Notes: generated by a model not told the origin, from the letters alone. Positions 1-8,287 are shown, numbered from the stretch's first letter. The stretch: 17,114 nucleotides of DNA from Neobacillus ginsengisoli (GCF_030813055.1 NZ_JAUSTW010000020.1:1-17114); one strand, 5' to 3'. Program-made: numbers and translations.

Positions 1-60
1 TGCATGTATTAGGCACGCCGCCAGCGTTCGTCCTGAGCCAGGATCAAACTCTCCAAGAAA
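1..60 (-). rRNA. 16S ribosomal RNA, 5' end (partial)
   Basis: The reverse complement holds the universal 5' segment of bacterial 16S rRNA: GAGTTTGATCCTGGCTCAG followed by the GACGAACGCTGGCGGCGTG block. The mature 5' end is near position 60 by comparison with the usual Bacillus end. Only about 60 nt are inside the window and the gene continues off the left edge. By synteny this is the operon called rrnA in B. subtilis. Two promoters (277-305 and 201-229) read into it. Confidence 0.97.
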
Positions 61-200
61 GTTGATTAGCTCATAAAAGTTACGTTGGCAAAAGTAAATT
101 TTCTTGCGAAATATTCACTGATAGTTATTGTTTGTTTGCACGATTTTGTTCGTTTAGTTTTCAAAGATCGATTTTACATTCGCTCAAAAGCGACTCTATT

Positions 201-229
201 AATATAACATTTCCAGTTAATTTAGTCAA
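201..229 (-). promoter_or_regulatory. rRNA operon promoter P2
   Basis: On the minus strand, TTGACT (229-224) is separated by exactly 17 nt from TATATT (206-201). This is a near-consensus sigma-A promoter, with a start predicted near 194-195. Between it and the 16S gene lies a leader containing CTTTGAAAACTAAACG (about 166-151), which resembles the boxA-type leader element of Bacillus rRNA operons. Confidence 0.85.
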
Positions 230-276
230 CAACTTTTTGAAAATGTTTTTCTGCCGTTTCGCTGACGACTTTTAAT

Positions 277-305
277 ATATTACAGCAATCTAACGAATCG
301 GTCAA
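277..305 (-). promoter_or_regulatory. rRNA operon promoter P1
   Basis: On the minus strand, TTGACC (305-300) is followed after 17 nt by TAATAT (282-277). It lies 76 nt upstream of P2, giving the tandem P1/P2 arrangement usual for Bacillus rRNA operons. The start is predicted near 270. Confidence 0.85.
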
Positions 306-344
306 TACATTAATATAAAATAATTTTATTTCATTTAATACCAA

Positions 345-371
345 AAGGAAAACCGCTGTTACACAGCGGTT
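345..371 (-). terminator. Terminator after bofA
   Basis: Nine-bp perfect stem AACCGCTGT (351-359) and ACAGCGGTT (363-371) with a 3-nt loop. On the minus strand it is followed by TTTTCCTTTT. It lies 7 nt past the bofA stop and ends the bofA transcript just before rRNA promoter P1. Confidence 0.8.
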
Positions 372-378
372 TTCGAGG

Positions 379-642
379 TTAAATAATCCATTTTTGAATA
401 GCTACTAACGCAAATAACCCCGGTATCCCTAAGAACCCGGATACAGCGGATGTGGCAAAATTAATAGGAACATGAATGCCGTACCGATTACCCGCAACAT
501 TTAGGAAAAATAGGAACAACGCTCCAATTAATAATTTAATAACAGCTTGGCCGACAAATTTCACGGATTTAAATGGACCACCTGTAAATAATAATAAAAG
601 TATAAGCCCGCCTAAAATGGATATTACGATAATAGGTTCCAA
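379..642 (-). CDS. bofA: BofA, inhibitor of pro-sigma-K processing
   Basis: 87-residue hydrophobic integral membrane protein with two long apolar stretches (about residues 4-20 and 33-50) and a less hydrophobic C-terminal segment ending GIPGLFALVAIQKWII, typical of BofA. In B. subtilis BofA sits in the outer forespore membrane and, with SpoIVFA, holds the protease SpoIVFB inactive until the forespore signal arrives, delaying mother-cell sigma-K activation. The start codon is TTG at 642. It is chosen because GGAGGGGG (659-652) lies 9 nt upstream and the protein then has the family length. It follows yaaL and ends at a terminator. A sigma-E-like promoter candidate lies at 675-703. Confidence 0.93.
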   Translation of the reverse strand: MEPIIVISILGGLILLLLFTGGPFKSVKFVGQAVIKLLIGALFLFFLNVAGNRYGIHVPINFATSAVSGFLGIPGLFALVAIQKWII

Positions 643-674
643 AAAAGCTGTCCCCCTCCAAGTATTTTACTACT

Positions 675-703
675 AACTTATGTACAAGTTTGTAAAAATA
701 GAC
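675..703 (-). promoter_or_regulatory. Candidate sigma-E-type promoter for bofA
   Basis: On the minus strand GTCTATTT (703-696) and CATAAGTT (682-675) are 13 nt apart. This loosely resembles the mother-cell sigma-E pattern (about GTCATATT / CATACAnT). bofA acts in the mother cell, which fits, but the match is imperfect and read-through from recR/yaaL is also possible. Confidence 0.3.
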
Positions 704-726
704 CATGGATGGGAACAGCTTTATGC

Positions 727-945
727 TTATCTCTTTATCGTTATATTTCGCTGCTTTGCTTCTTTTAATAGAAAAAAGTATTTCACTTCGGCTATTTTTG
801 TTTGGCAAATAACTTCTTCCGATGGGTCGAAACTCTTATCTAGTAGCAGTTTTTGCTGTTGCCAATCTGCCTTATATTCATTTAATTGGGTTAACATCTT
901 TTCATCAAACTCTTTACGGAGCCTTCCTTTACGCCGAAAAAACAT
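727..945 (-). CDS. yaaL: YaaL family protein (DUF2508)
   Basis: 72-residue highly charged small protein. It has a basic N-terminus (FFRRKGRLRKEF) followed by a predicted alpha-helical, coiled-coil-like body. Sequence and position between recR and bofA match YaaL of B. subtilis, whose function is unknown. It starts at ATG 945 with GGGGGA (about 958-953) 7 nt upstream. The gap to recR is only 18 nt without a terminator, so it is probably cotranscribed with recR. Confidence 0.9.
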   Translation of the reverse strand: MFFRRKGRLRKEFDEKMLTQLNEYKADWQQQKLLLDKSFDPSEEVICQTKIAEVKYFFLLKEAKQRNITIKR

Positions 946-963
946 AGTTGATTCCCCCGGTAT

Positions 964-1560
964 TTATAATTCTCTTCGGCCCTCTAACGCTTTTGATAAG
1001 GTAACTTCATCCGCATACTCAAGATCTCCGCCAACAGGCAGGCCATGGGCAATTCTTGTCGTTTTAATTCCTGATGGCTTTAACAGCCTTGAAATATACA
1101 TAGCTGTTGCTTCACCTTCAATATTCGGATTCGTTGCTAAGATTACCTCCTGCACCGTTTCATCCTGCAGCCGCTTTAATAAATCGGGGATATTGATATC
1201 CTCCGGTCCAATTCCATCCATCGGAGAGATGGCCCCATGCAAAACATGATACAAACCATTGAACTCCTTCATTTTCTCCATAGCAATAACATCTTTCGGG
1301 TCTTGAACAACACAGATAATAGTCTTATCCCTTCGCACATCCTCACAAATGTAGCATGGGTCTTGATCCGTAATATGCCCGCATACCGAACAATAAGTAA
1401 GATTACGTTTTGCATTCACCAGCGCTTTAGCAAAATCAAGTACGGTGTCTTCTTTCATACTTAAGACAAAAAAAGCCAGACGTGCGGCCGTTTTCGGGCC
1501 GATACCCGGCAATTTCATAAAGCTGTCAATCAGCTTTGAGATCGGTTCAGGATAATGCAT
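964..1560 (-). CDS. recR: Recombination mediator protein RecR
   Basis: 198 residues, the usual length. RecR works with RecO (and RecF) to load RecA on gapped or SSB-coated DNA during recombinational repair. In order: helix-hairpin-helix [14 protein letters not shown] (about 17-30), C4 zinc finger with Cys57, Cys60, Cys69 and Cys72, a Toprim domain (about 80-175) with [14 protein letters not shown], and the C-terminal [16 protein letters not shown] block. It starts at ATG 1560 with AGGAGAGG just upstream. The yaaK stop codon TAG is part of that ribosome-binding site, so the two genes are tightly linked in the dnaX-yaaK-recR operon. Confidence 0.98.
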   Translation of the reverse strand: MHYPEPISKLIDSFMKLPGIGPKTAARLAFFVLSMKEDTVLDFAKALVNAKRNLTYCSVCGHITDQDPCYICEDVRRDKTIICVVQDPKDVIAMEKMKEFNGLYHVLHGAISPMDGIGPEDINIPDLLKRLQDETVQEVILATNPNIEGEATAMYISRLLKPSGIKTTRIAHGLPVGGDLEYADEVTLSKALEGRREL

Positions 1561-1572
1561 TTTTTTCCTCTC

Positions 1573-1893
1573 CTAAAAAGGAAGATTCATTCCTTTTGTA
1601 AATTGCCCCATTGTATTATTTGTTAGCTCTTCTACCTTTTTTAGGGCGTCATTAGTTGCGGCTAATACAAGATCTTGGAGCATTTCGACATCTTCCGGGT
1701 CCACCGCTTCAGGATTAATTTTCACTTCTACTACTTCCTTATGTCCTGTAACAATTACAGTAACCATTCCGCCGCCCGCCGTGCCTTCGATCTTTTGTTG
1801 ACCTAATTCTTCTTGTGCTTTCGCCATTTCCTTTTGCATTTTTTGCATTTGCTTCATCATATTTTGCATATTTCCCATTCCGCCACGCATCAT
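1573..1893 (-). CDS. yaaK: YbaB/EbfC family nucleoid-associated protein
   Basis: About 106 residues. The Met- and Gln-rich N-terminal helix ([18 protein letters not shown]), the [18 protein letters not shown] strand region and the [22 protein letters not shown] helix define the YbaB/EbfC fold, a small DNA-binding dimer encoded beside dnaX and recR in most bacteria. The start is set by GGAGGT at 1906-1901. ATG 1893 is 7 nt and ATG 1890 is 10 nt downstream. A longer in-frame TTG at 1908 overlaps the ribosome-binding site and is unlikely. B. subtilis YaaK begins MRGG, equivalent to ATG 1890, so either of the two ATGs may be used. It lies 19 nt after dnaX. Confidence 0.95.
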   Translation of the reverse strand: MMRGGMGNMQNMMKQMQKMQKEMAKAQEELGQQKIEGTAGGGMVTVIVTGHKEVVEVKINPEAVDPEDVEMLQDLVLAATNDALKKVEELTNNTMGQFTKGMNLPF

Positions 1894-1912
1894 AATTTCT
1901 ACCTCCAATTAA

Positions 1913-3598
1913 TTAATCAATAATTTCTACAAATTCAGCACCAAACAGTTTTTTTGCCTCCGAAATATGCGGTTCTTCCTCTTGCTTATTTTCCCCGCTC
2001 GCTCCTTCATCAGCATGCTGCGTGCTTAAAAAGCTTTCTCTAATTGACATCCATTGTTCTTCCGGAACACCCAATAAAGAAAATCTTCTTCCTGTTAATT
2101 CATTTAATGCAGTTGTCATTGTTTCGATAAACCGGCTATTTTCCATAGCCATTTGACAATGAATTTCATGTTTGAATTTTACGATAAAGGCATTTGAAGA
2201 TGCGGCCACCGGTTCAGCTTCATTTAGTAATGCCGCATGTGATTTCATTAACCTTGTCAGCATTTCTGCCCATTTACTCTTAATTTGATTTAAATCACTT
2301 TTCGTTGCTTGTTTTAAAACTTCATTTATTTTACCGACAGCCGGTTGGAAACCTTTCCTCGAAGTTCGTTGAGCAGGTTTTTGTGCAGGAGGGGCTGATT
2401 CCCGGTTTATTGTTACGCCGCCGGCCTTCAACTGCTGTAATTCAGTTTCCAGCTGATCAATTCTCGAAATCAATTGTAAGACTTGATCTGTCTGAGGTAG
2501 TTCCGTTTGCCTAACTTCCAATTGGCACAGTTTGACAATCGCGACCTCCAAAAAAATTCTCGGGTGGTTCGTCCAGCGCATTTCTTGCTGTGTTTTATTT
2601 AAAAGATCAATAAGCTGATATATCTGAGCAGTCTGTATCGATTCTGCCATACGAAGGAAATCATCATCGAGCATTACTCTTTCCAAGGATTCCTCAAGAT
2701 TTGGCGCTGTTTTAAACAACAGCATATCCCGATAAAATAAAATCAAATCCTCAATGAAACGGGTTGGATCTTTACCGTGGAACAAAAGCTCCTCCAACGC
2801 TTCTAGTCCGTTTGCAACATCCTTCTCTTGGAAAGCATTTGCTAATTTGTTCAAAAAACCTTGTGATACAGAGCCTGTTACAGTAAGTGCATCCTCCAAG
2901 GTGACACGGTCCTGACTAAAGGATATCGCCTGATCTAATAAGCTTAAGGCATCACGCATACCGCCTTCCGCTGCTCTTGCAATCATTTGCAGCGCCCGTT
3001 CATCGCAAGCAACCCCTGTTTCCTCGACAATTAACTTCATTCGATTCACAATTGATTGGGCTGTTATGCGTCTGAAGTCGAAACGTTGGCATCTAGAGAT
3101 AATCGTCAGCGGTATTTTATGGGGTTCTGTTGTGGCCAAAATAAAGATCACATGCTTCGGCGGTTCTTCTAACGTTTTTAACAAGGCATTAAAGGCGCTA
3201 ATGGATAGCATATGCACTTCATCTATGATATAGACCTTGTATTTAACAGCTGTCGGGGCAAATTTGACCTTATCAAGGACATCACGCATTTCTTCGACAC
3301 GTGAATTTGAGGCTGCATCAAATTCAAGAACATCGGGAATCGTTCCGTTTGTAATCCCGCGGCAGGCTCCGCATTCATTACAAGGCTCAGCTACAGGTGC
3401 ACGCTCGCAATTGACTGCTTTCGCTAAAATCTTCGCCGCACTTGTTTTACCCGTCCCTCTTGGTCCGGAGAATAAATAGGCGTGAGAAATTTTCTCTTGA
3501 AGCAGGGCGTTTTGCAATGTTTTGGTTACATGTTCTTGTCCTACTACATCGAGAAATGTTTGCGGACGCCAAACACGATATAAAGCCTGATATGCCAA
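1913..3598 (-). CDS. dnaX: DNA polymerase III subunit tau (DnaX)
   Basis: 561 residues from TTG 3598, matching the about 563 of B. subtilis. DnaX is the ATPase that forms the clamp loader with HolA and HolB and ties it to the polymerase. Seen: Walker A GPRGTGKTS (45-53), four zinc-binding cysteines (Cys64, 73, 76, 79), Walker B YIIDEVHM with Asp126 and Glu127, the ATTEPHKIP sensor region, and SRC (168-170) with the arginine finger. A C-terminal tau region binds polymerase and helicase. Start choice: an in-frame ATG at 3625 has no ribosome-binding site and sits at the predicted transcription start, whereas AAGGGGG is 8 nt before TTG 3598, which gives MAYQALYRVWRP as in relatives. First gene of dnaX-yaaK-recR. 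Confidence 0.97.
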   Translation of the reverse strand: MAYQALYRVWRPQTFLDVVGQEHVTKTLQNALLQEKISHAYLFSGPRGTGKTSAAKILAKAVNCERAPVAEPCNECGACRGITNGTIPDVLEFDAASNSRVEEMRDVLDKVKFAPTAVKYKVYIIDEVHMLSISAFNALLKTLEEPPKHVIFILATTEPHKIPLTIISRCQRFDFRRITAQSIVNRMKLIVEETGVACDERALQMIARAAEGGMRDALSLLDQAISFSQDRVTLEDALTVTGSVSQGFLNKLANAFQEKDVANGLEALEELLFHGKDPTRFIEDLILFYRDMLLFKTAPNLEESLERVMLDDDFLRMAESIQTAQIYQLIDLLNKTQQEMRWTNHPRIFLEVAIVKLCQLEVRQTELPQTDQVLQLISRIDQLETELQQLKAGGVTINRESAPPAQKPAQRTSRKGFQPAVGKINEVLKQATKSDLNQIKSKWAEMLTRLMKSHAALLNEAEPVAASSNAFIVKFKHEIHCQMAMENSRFIETMTTALNELTGRRFSLLGVPEEQWMSIRESFLSTQHADEGASGENKQEEEPHISEAKKLFGAEFVEIID

Positions 3599-3632
3599 AA
3601 ACACCGCCCCCTTCCGAATTTTCATCTAATTT

Positions 3633-3662
3633 ATTATACTCTATCTAGTTTTATTTTTCCAA
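3633..3662 (-). promoter_or_regulatory. Promoter of the dnaX-yaaK-recR operon
   Basis: On the minus strand TTGGAA (3662-3657), an 18-nt spacer, then a perfect TATAAT (3638-3633). The predicted start near 3626 leaves a short leader of about 28 nt before the TTG start of dnaX. It lies just after the SRP RNA terminator. Confidence 0.7.
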
Positions 3663-3683
3663 AACGAATTCAACAGAGTTCAC

Positions 3684-3714
3684 AAAAAAACTCATCCCGT
3701 AATCGAGATGAGTT
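3684..3714 (-). terminator. Terminator of the SRP RNA gene
   Basis: Eight-bp stem AACTCATC (3689-3696) paired with GATGAGTT (3707-3714), loop of 10 nt. On the minus strand it is followed by seven T (3690-3684). It ends the scr precursor before the dnaX promoter. Confidence 0.85.
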
Positions 3715-3734
3715 AATTTTATAGGCATATGTAA

Positions 3735-4012
3735 TAACTGCCGTGCACCTTCCTTCGACTGACGCCCATAAGCGTTACTTAAGCAGTTAGCTCGGCCCAG
3801 GCAACCCTGCGGCACATGGGAGCGTCCACTTAATGCTGCTTCCTTCCGGACCTGACATGGTTCATGGATTCCCATTGCGCAGGACCAGAGCGTCAACACC
3901 ACTTACTTAAGGCAGACCCTACAGGACATCAGCCTCAGAGAAGGGATTCAGTCTCGCTAGAGCGGATTGCGAGTACAGGGCACCGCTACCTCCCCACCTA
4001 GCACGGCAAAGT
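3735..4012 (-). ncRNA. scr: Signal recognition particle RNA (large Bacillus type, scRNA)
   Basis: About 275 nt, like the 271-nt scRNA of B. subtilis, including the Alu-type domain that smaller bacterial SRP RNAs lack. The reverse complement shows the 5' Alu part GTGCTAGGTGGGGAGGTAGC with GGTGCCCTGTA, and the S-domain hairpin GTCAGGTCCGGAAGGAAGC near 3856-3838, the Ffh binding site. The ends pair: GCCGTGC (about 4007-4001) with GCACGGC (3746-3740). The RNA forms the particle that targets ribosomes to the membrane with Ffh and FtsY. A longer precursor (about 4046 to 3684) is expected, trimmed by RNase III as in B. subtilis. Exact mature ends are inferred. Apparent reading frames across it are not genes. 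Confidence 0.96.
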
Positions 4013-4052
4013 TGATACCAAATTTTCAATGCGTCGTATCTGACGCTTTTTT

Positions 4053-4081
4053 AGTATACAAACATTTAGAAAAAAAATCAA
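4053..4081 (-). promoter_or_regulatory. Promoter of the SRP RNA gene
   Basis: On the minus strand TTGATT (4081-4076), a 17-nt spacer, then TATACT (4058-4053). The start is predicted near 4046-4047, about 35 nt before the mature RNA. The -35 box almost touches the tadA stop codon (4085). Confidence 0.8.
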
Positions 4082-4084
4082 TCT

Positions 4085-5011
<927 letters not shown>

Positions 5012-5038
5012 AGCAGCCATGGAATTTACAATCATTAT

Positions 5039-5068
5039 AACATTTATCCTCTACCTCCCTCATAAAAT
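5039..5068 (+). promoter_or_regulatory. Candidate sigma-E promoter for yaaH
   Basis: AACATTTA (5039-5046) and CATAAAAT (5061-5068) are 14 nt apart, resembling sigma-E boxes (about GTCATATT / CATACAnT). yaaH is known in B. subtilis as a sigma-E gene expressed in the mother cell, which supports the site, but the -35 match is weak. Confidence 0.4.
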
Positions 5069-5101
5069 AGGTGTAGCGTAGGTCTACAGGGAGGGGATAG
5101 G

Positions 5102-6391
5102 ATGCAAATTCATGTGGTTCGAAGTAATGAATCATTAGAGAGTATTGCAAGGGCATATCATACGACTGCTAAAGATATAACAGATGCAAACGAGTTACCG
5201 AATCCAAACAATCTTGTCACGGGACAATCAATTATCATTCCGATCATCGGCAGCTTTTATTTCGTTCAGCCGGGAGATAGCCTATGGACTATTTCACAAA
5301 AAGTAGGAGTACCGCCTCAGGAGCTTGCTTCGGTAAATCGAATTCCGGTTAATCAACATCTCCAAGTGGGATATCGGCTTTATATTCCAAGAACAAGAAA
5401 AAGAAATGCTGAATTTAACGGCTATGTAGAACCCCGCGGAACATCCGTTGCTCCTATTTTAGAAAACAGCGCCCGTGAGGCTGCTCCCTATCTAACGTAT
5501 TTAGCACCTTTCGCTTTTCAAGCCCGCCGTGACGGCACACTAAAGGAACCGTTGTTGAATAATTTCCCCTCTATTGCAAAAGCGAATCAAAATGTTTTAA
5601 TGATGGTTATTAACAATCAGGAGAATGATCAATTCAATGATGAATTAGGACGGATCTTACTTACTGATATCGCGATTCAAGATAAATTTTTAAACAGTAT
5701 TGTTACGACAGCGAAAAAATATGGTTTCAGAGATATCCATTTTGATTTTGAATATTTACGCCCGGTTGATCGCGAGGCCTACAATAATTTTTTAAAAAAA
5801 GCAAAGGCAAGATTTAAAAATGAAGGCTGGCTGATGTCGACCGCACTGGCACCGAAAACAAGTGCGACGCAAAAAGGTAAATGGTATGAAGGACATGACT
5901 ATAAGGCACACGGGGAAATCTCTGACTTTGTGGTCATCATGACTTATGAATGGGGCTATAGCGGCGGCCCTGCGATGGCGGTATCACCGATTGATCAGGT
6001 CCGAAGAGTTTTAGATTATGCGGTAACGGCTATGCCTTCTACTAAAATCCTAATGGGGCAAAACCTATATGGATATGATTGGACCCTGCCGTTTGTTCAG
6101 GGAACGGTAGCAAAGGCGGTCAGTCCGCAACAGGCGATCCAGCTTGCAGCTAATCATAAGGTACCTATTCTATATGATACAAAAGCACAGGCGCCTCATT
6201 TCAATTATACAGATTCGAGCGGGAAGCAGCATGAGGTGTGGTTTGAAGATGCCCGTTCAATCCAAGCCAAGTTTAACTTAATCAAAGAATTAAATATAAG
6301 AGGAATGAGCTACTGGAAGCTAGGGTTATCTTTCCCGCAGAACTGGTTATTAATCGAGGAAAACTTCAATGTCACAAAAAGACCCTCTTAA
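5102..6391 (+). CDS. sleL: Spore cortex-lytic enzyme SleL/YaaH (LysM + GH18)
   Basis: 429 residues. Two N-terminal LysM domains bind peptidoglycan (about 1-48, with MQIHVVRSNESLESIAR, and 51-96, with YFVQPGDSLWTISQ). They are followed by a glycoside hydrolase 18 barrel (about 105-425). The catalytic DxxxDxE pattern is present in DIHFDFEYL (Asp211, Asp215, Glu217). The family acts as an N-acetylglucosaminidase on muramic-lactam cortex fragments during germination and is spore associated. There is no signal peptide, which fits deposition from the mother cell rather than secretion. ATG 5102 is preceded by GGAGGGG with 5-nt spacing. It is monocistronic, with a terminator 15 nt after the stop. Confidence 0.95.
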   Translation: MQIHVVRSNESLESIARAYHTTAKDITDANELPNPNNLVTGQSIIIPIIGSFYFVQPGDSLWTISQKVGVPPQELASVNRIPVNQHLQVGYRLYIPRTRKRNAEFNGYVEPRGTSVAPILENSAREAAPYLTYLAPFAFQARRDGTLKEPLLNNFPSIAKANQNVLMMVINNQENDQFNDELGRILLTDIAIQDKFLNSIVTTAKKYGFRDIHFDFEYLRPVDREAYNNFLKKAKARFKNEGWLMSTALAPKTSATQKGKWYEGHDYKAHGEISDFVVIMTYEWGYSGGPAMAVSPIDQVRRVLDYAVTAMPSTKILMGQNLYGYDWTLPFVQGTVAKAVSPQQAIQLAANHKVPILYDTKAQAPHFNYTDSSGKQHEVWFEDARSIQAKFNLIKELNIRGMSYWKLGLSFPQNWLLIEENFNVTKRPS

Positions 6392-6405
6392 ATTTTTCCA
6401 ACCAA

Positions 6406-6434
6406 AAACTGCCGACATTCGGCAGTTTCTTTAT
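6406..6434 (+). terminator. Terminator after yaaH
   Basis: Ten-bp stem AAACTGCCGA (6406-6415) and TCGGCAGTTT (6419-6428), loop CAT, followed by TTTCTTTAT. Symmetric enough to work in both directions, but only the + strand gene ends here. Confidence 0.85.
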
Positions 6435-6594
6435 ATATTCGACATAAATCTACTTACTTCAAAATATTCCATATCCCTTCCTGTGACAGATTATGATAAA
6501 ATATTCTTTGTGTCATTTAGACTAGAGGAAATTATTCAGGTGAATCCGGTTAAGCATAGAAAGAGCAGGCAGTTGGTGAAGGAGGAGCAGCAAC

Positions 6595-7242
6595 ATGGGG
6601 GATACACCCTTTATTACCGTTGAAGGGCCGATTGGCGTAGGTAAGACATCTCTCGCAAAAGCCATTTCAGACCAATTTAATTTTGCTTTATTAAAAGAGA
6701 TTGTCGATGAAAATCCATTTTTAGGAAAGTTTTATGAAAATATCGAGGAATGGAGCTTCCAAACGGAAATGTTCTTTCTCTGCAATCGCTATAAGCAATT
6801 AGGGGATATCAATACCCATTATTTAAGCAAAAATCAATCGGTGGTAGCCGACTACCATATTTTTAAAAACCTGATTTTTGCCCAAAGAACATTAAATACA
6901 GATGAGTACCAAAAGTATTATAAGATTTATCAAATTCTTACTGAAGATATGCCGAAGCCTAATGTCATTATATATTTAAATGCAAGTCTGGACACGCTTT
7001 TAAAGCGGATTAAAATAAGAGGGCGTGAAGTAGAGAAAAATATCAGCCCTTTATATTTAGAACAGCTATCCATAGATTACGAAGCGGCCATAACGAGCTT
7101 TGAAAAGATGCATCCTGAAATACCCGTTCTACGTTTTAGCGGCGATGAGTTGGATTTTGTAAAGAGCGAACAGGATTTAAACCATATTTTTGAAAAGCTT
7201 TCATTATCGTTAAAAACAAATAGCTGGACTAATACAATTTAA
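6595..7242 (+). CDS. dgk: Deoxyguanosine kinase (deoxynucleoside kinase family)
   Basis: 215 residues. It phosphorylates deoxyguanosine (purine salvage) to dGMP in the cytosol. Seen: P-loop GPIGVGKTS (11-19), the substrate-side segment EIVDENPFLGKFYENIEEW, the ADYHIFKN motif (85-92) where the paralogue has DRS, and the lid RIKIRGREVEK (138-148). EMFFLCNRYKQLGD and KPNVIIYL are typical of B. subtilis Dgk (207 residues); here the C-terminus is slightly longer. ATG 6595 has AAGGAGGAG 6 nt upstream. It is followed after 16 nt by the second kinase, so the two form an operon; in lactobacilli such paired kinases act as heterodimers. Confidence 0.93.
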   Translation: MGDTPFITVEGPIGVGKTSLAKAISDQFNFALLKEIVDENPFLGKFYENIEEWSFQTEMFFLCNRYKQLGDINTHYLSKNQSVVADYHIFKNLIFAQRTLNTDEYQKYYKIYQILTEDMPKPNVIIYLNASLDTLLKRIKIRGREVEKNISPLYLEQLSIDYEAAITSFEKMHPEIPVLRFSGDELDFVKSEQDLNHIFEKLSLSLKTNSWTNTI

Positions 7243-7258
7243 GATCAGGGGGATGTTC

Positions 7259-7954
7259 GTGAGTATCGTTATTGGTGGAATGATTGGACTTGGGAAAACA
7301 AGTGTTGCTGACACGTTGAATGCACACTTTCAAAATAGAGGAATTAAGAGTAAGGTTTTTTATGAAGCGGTGGATGACAATCCGATTCTCCCGCTCTACT
7401 ATGAATTGACTCCTGAAGAGTTAGACTCAAAGAGAATTCCCTTTCTCCTGCAATTATTTTTCTTAAATAAACGGTTTAAAACCGTTAAAGAATGTCTTAA
7501 CTGGCAAGAGCCGATTTACACGATTCAAGACCGTTCGATTTATGAAGATTGGTATTTTGCCTATGTGAATAAAAACTTAGGCAGAATTTCAGACCTCGAA
7601 TTCAAAATATATGAAGAGCTTGTTGAAAATATGATGGAAGAGTTAAATGAACTTCCAAAAAAAGCGCCGGATTTAATGGTTTACTTAAAAGGTTCCTTCG
7701 ATACGGTAATTGACCGCATTATGGCCCGCGGCCGAAGCTTTGAAATTAACCCTGAACTGAAAGAGTATTACTTTGAAGTATGGAAGGGTTATGATGAGTG
7801 GGTAATTAATCAATACGCTGCAAGCGAAGTGCTTATTATTGATATGGATACGACAGATGTTGTCAAAAGCACTGAGGATGCTTTAAGGATTTGCCGCGAT
7901 GTTGAAGAGAAATTAAATGAAATCCTAAATAGAACAAAAGCACACATAGGCTAA
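7259..7954 (+). CDS. dck: Deoxyadenosine/deoxycytidine-type deoxynucleoside kinase
   Basis: 231 residues from GTG 7259. It phosphorylates deoxyadenosine and/or deoxycytidine for salvage. Seen: P-loop GGMIGLGKTS (6-15), EAVDDNPILPLYY, DRS (91-93) in QDRSIYEDWYF, and the lid RIMARGRSFE (153-162). Start: an ATG at 7253 directly abuts AGGGGG (7247-7252), whereas GTG 7259 is 6 nt downstream and gives the compact MSIVIGGMIGLGKT start. It holds the position of B. subtilis dck, but from memory the N-terminus and GGMIGLGKTS loop look more like the lactobacillus/mycoplasma dAK-type subgroup, so true substrate preference is uncertain. The terminator stem overlaps the last codons. Confidence 0.88.
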   Translation: MSIVIGGMIGLGKTSVADTLNAHFQNRGIKSKVFYEAVDDNPILPLYYELTPEELDSKRIPFLLQLFFLNKRFKTVKECLNWQEPIYTIQDRSIYEDWYFAYVNKNLGRISDLEFKIYEELVENMMEELNELPKKAPDLMVYLKGSFDTVIDRIMARGRSFEINPELKEYYFEVWKGYDEWVINQYAASEVLIIDMDTTDVVKSTEDALRICRDVEEKLNEILNRTKAHIG

Positions 7955-7974
7955 ATGCCTTGTGTGCTTTTGTT
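7936..7974 (+). terminator. Terminator after dck
   Basis: Eleven-bp stem AAAAGCACACA (7936-7946) and TGTGTGCTTTT (7961-7971), then TGTTTATT. The left arm lies inside the last codons of dck, and the stop codon is in the loop. Confidence 0.85.
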
Positions 7975-7980
7975 TATTAG

Positions 7981-8039
7981 AAAAGCGGAGGCGTCCGTTT
8001 AGCGAAGTACACTAGTCGCTGGACGCTGGAGCTAGACAA
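7981..8039 (+). repeat. Intergenic hairpin repeat, copy 1 (short form)
   Basis: 59-bp element that begins AAAAGCGGAGGCGTCC and ends GCTGGAGCTAGACAA. It folds back on itself: GCGTCC pairs with GGACGC, and AGCGA with TCGCT, around a 10-nt apex AGTACACTAG. It shares its conserved parts (CGTTTAGCGA, ACTAGTCGCTGG, GCTAGACAA) with copies at 8288-8348 and 9727-9873. It sits between the dck and tRNA-Ser terminators, so it is outside any gene. Confidence 0.85.
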
Positions 8040-8043
8040 TTAT

Positions 8044-8079
8044 AAAAAAAATTCGTTACAATTGCTTGCAACGAATTTT
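8044..8079 (-). terminator. Terminator of the tRNA-Ser gene
   Basis: Ten-bp perfect stem AAAATTCGTT (8048-8057) and AACGAATTTT (8070-8079). On the minus strand the T-run continues to 8044. It lies about 40 nt after the tRNA 3' end. Confidence 0.8.
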
Positions 8080-8119
8080 ATCTCCAGTTTTTATGCGCGA
8101 TAGTCAATAATAATAGTTA

Positions 8120-8212
8120 TGGCGGAGGAAGAGGGATTCGAACCCCCGCGCGGTTTAACCCGCCTGTCGGTTTTCAAGACCGATCCCTTCAGCCGGACTT
8201 GGGTATTCCTCC
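8120..8212 (-). tRNA. tRNA-Ser (anticodon UGA)
   Basis: 93-nt class II tRNA. Acceptor stem GGAGGAA (5' end at 8212) pairs with TTCCTCC, followed by discriminator G and an encoded CCA (8122-8120). The anticodon loop CTTGAAA gives anticodon TGA (8176-8174), which reads serine UCA and UCG-type codons. A long variable arm (GGCGGGTTAAACCGC region) and the T arm GGGGGTTCGAATCCC are present. It lies downstream of serS in the same orientation but has its own promoter and terminator. Confidence 0.98.
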
Positions 8213-8227
8213 GTATCGACAAAAAAT

Positions 8228-8256
8228 AATTTATCATATTCCTAATTAATTGTCAA
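8228..8256 (-). promoter_or_regulatory. Promoter of tRNA-Ser
   Basis: On the minus strand a perfect TTGACA (8256-8251), a 17-nt spacer, then TAAATT (8233-8228). The start is predicted near 8221, about 9 nt before the mature tRNA. Confidence 0.85.
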
Positions 8257-8287
8257 TAGCAAAATGTGAATTATTCCGGACAGAAAG

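Noticed and set aside
680..1249. 189-codon frame on the + strand over recR and yaaL
   Set aside because: Opposite-strand shadow of two well-recognised genes, with no ribosome-binding site or family match.
1913..3598. Programmed frameshift in dnaX to give a gamma subunit
   Set aside because: The only A-rich slippery run is near the C-terminus, too late for gamma, with no clear stimulating structure. Bacillus DnaX is normally made as tau only.
3651..3902. 83-codon frame across the SRP RNA region, minus strand
   Set aside because: It lies inside the SRP RNA gene, whose sequence and ends are well supported. The protein has no family likeness.
4031..4050. GCGTC...GACGC hairpin followed by TTTTTT as a + strand terminator
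   Set aside because: No + strand gene lies upstream to terminate. The site is better explained as the start of the SRP RNA precursor on the minus strand.
6369..6623. 84-codon + strand frame overlapping the end of yaaH and start of dgk
   Set aside because: It crosses the yaaH terminator and overlaps dgk; no homologue-like features.
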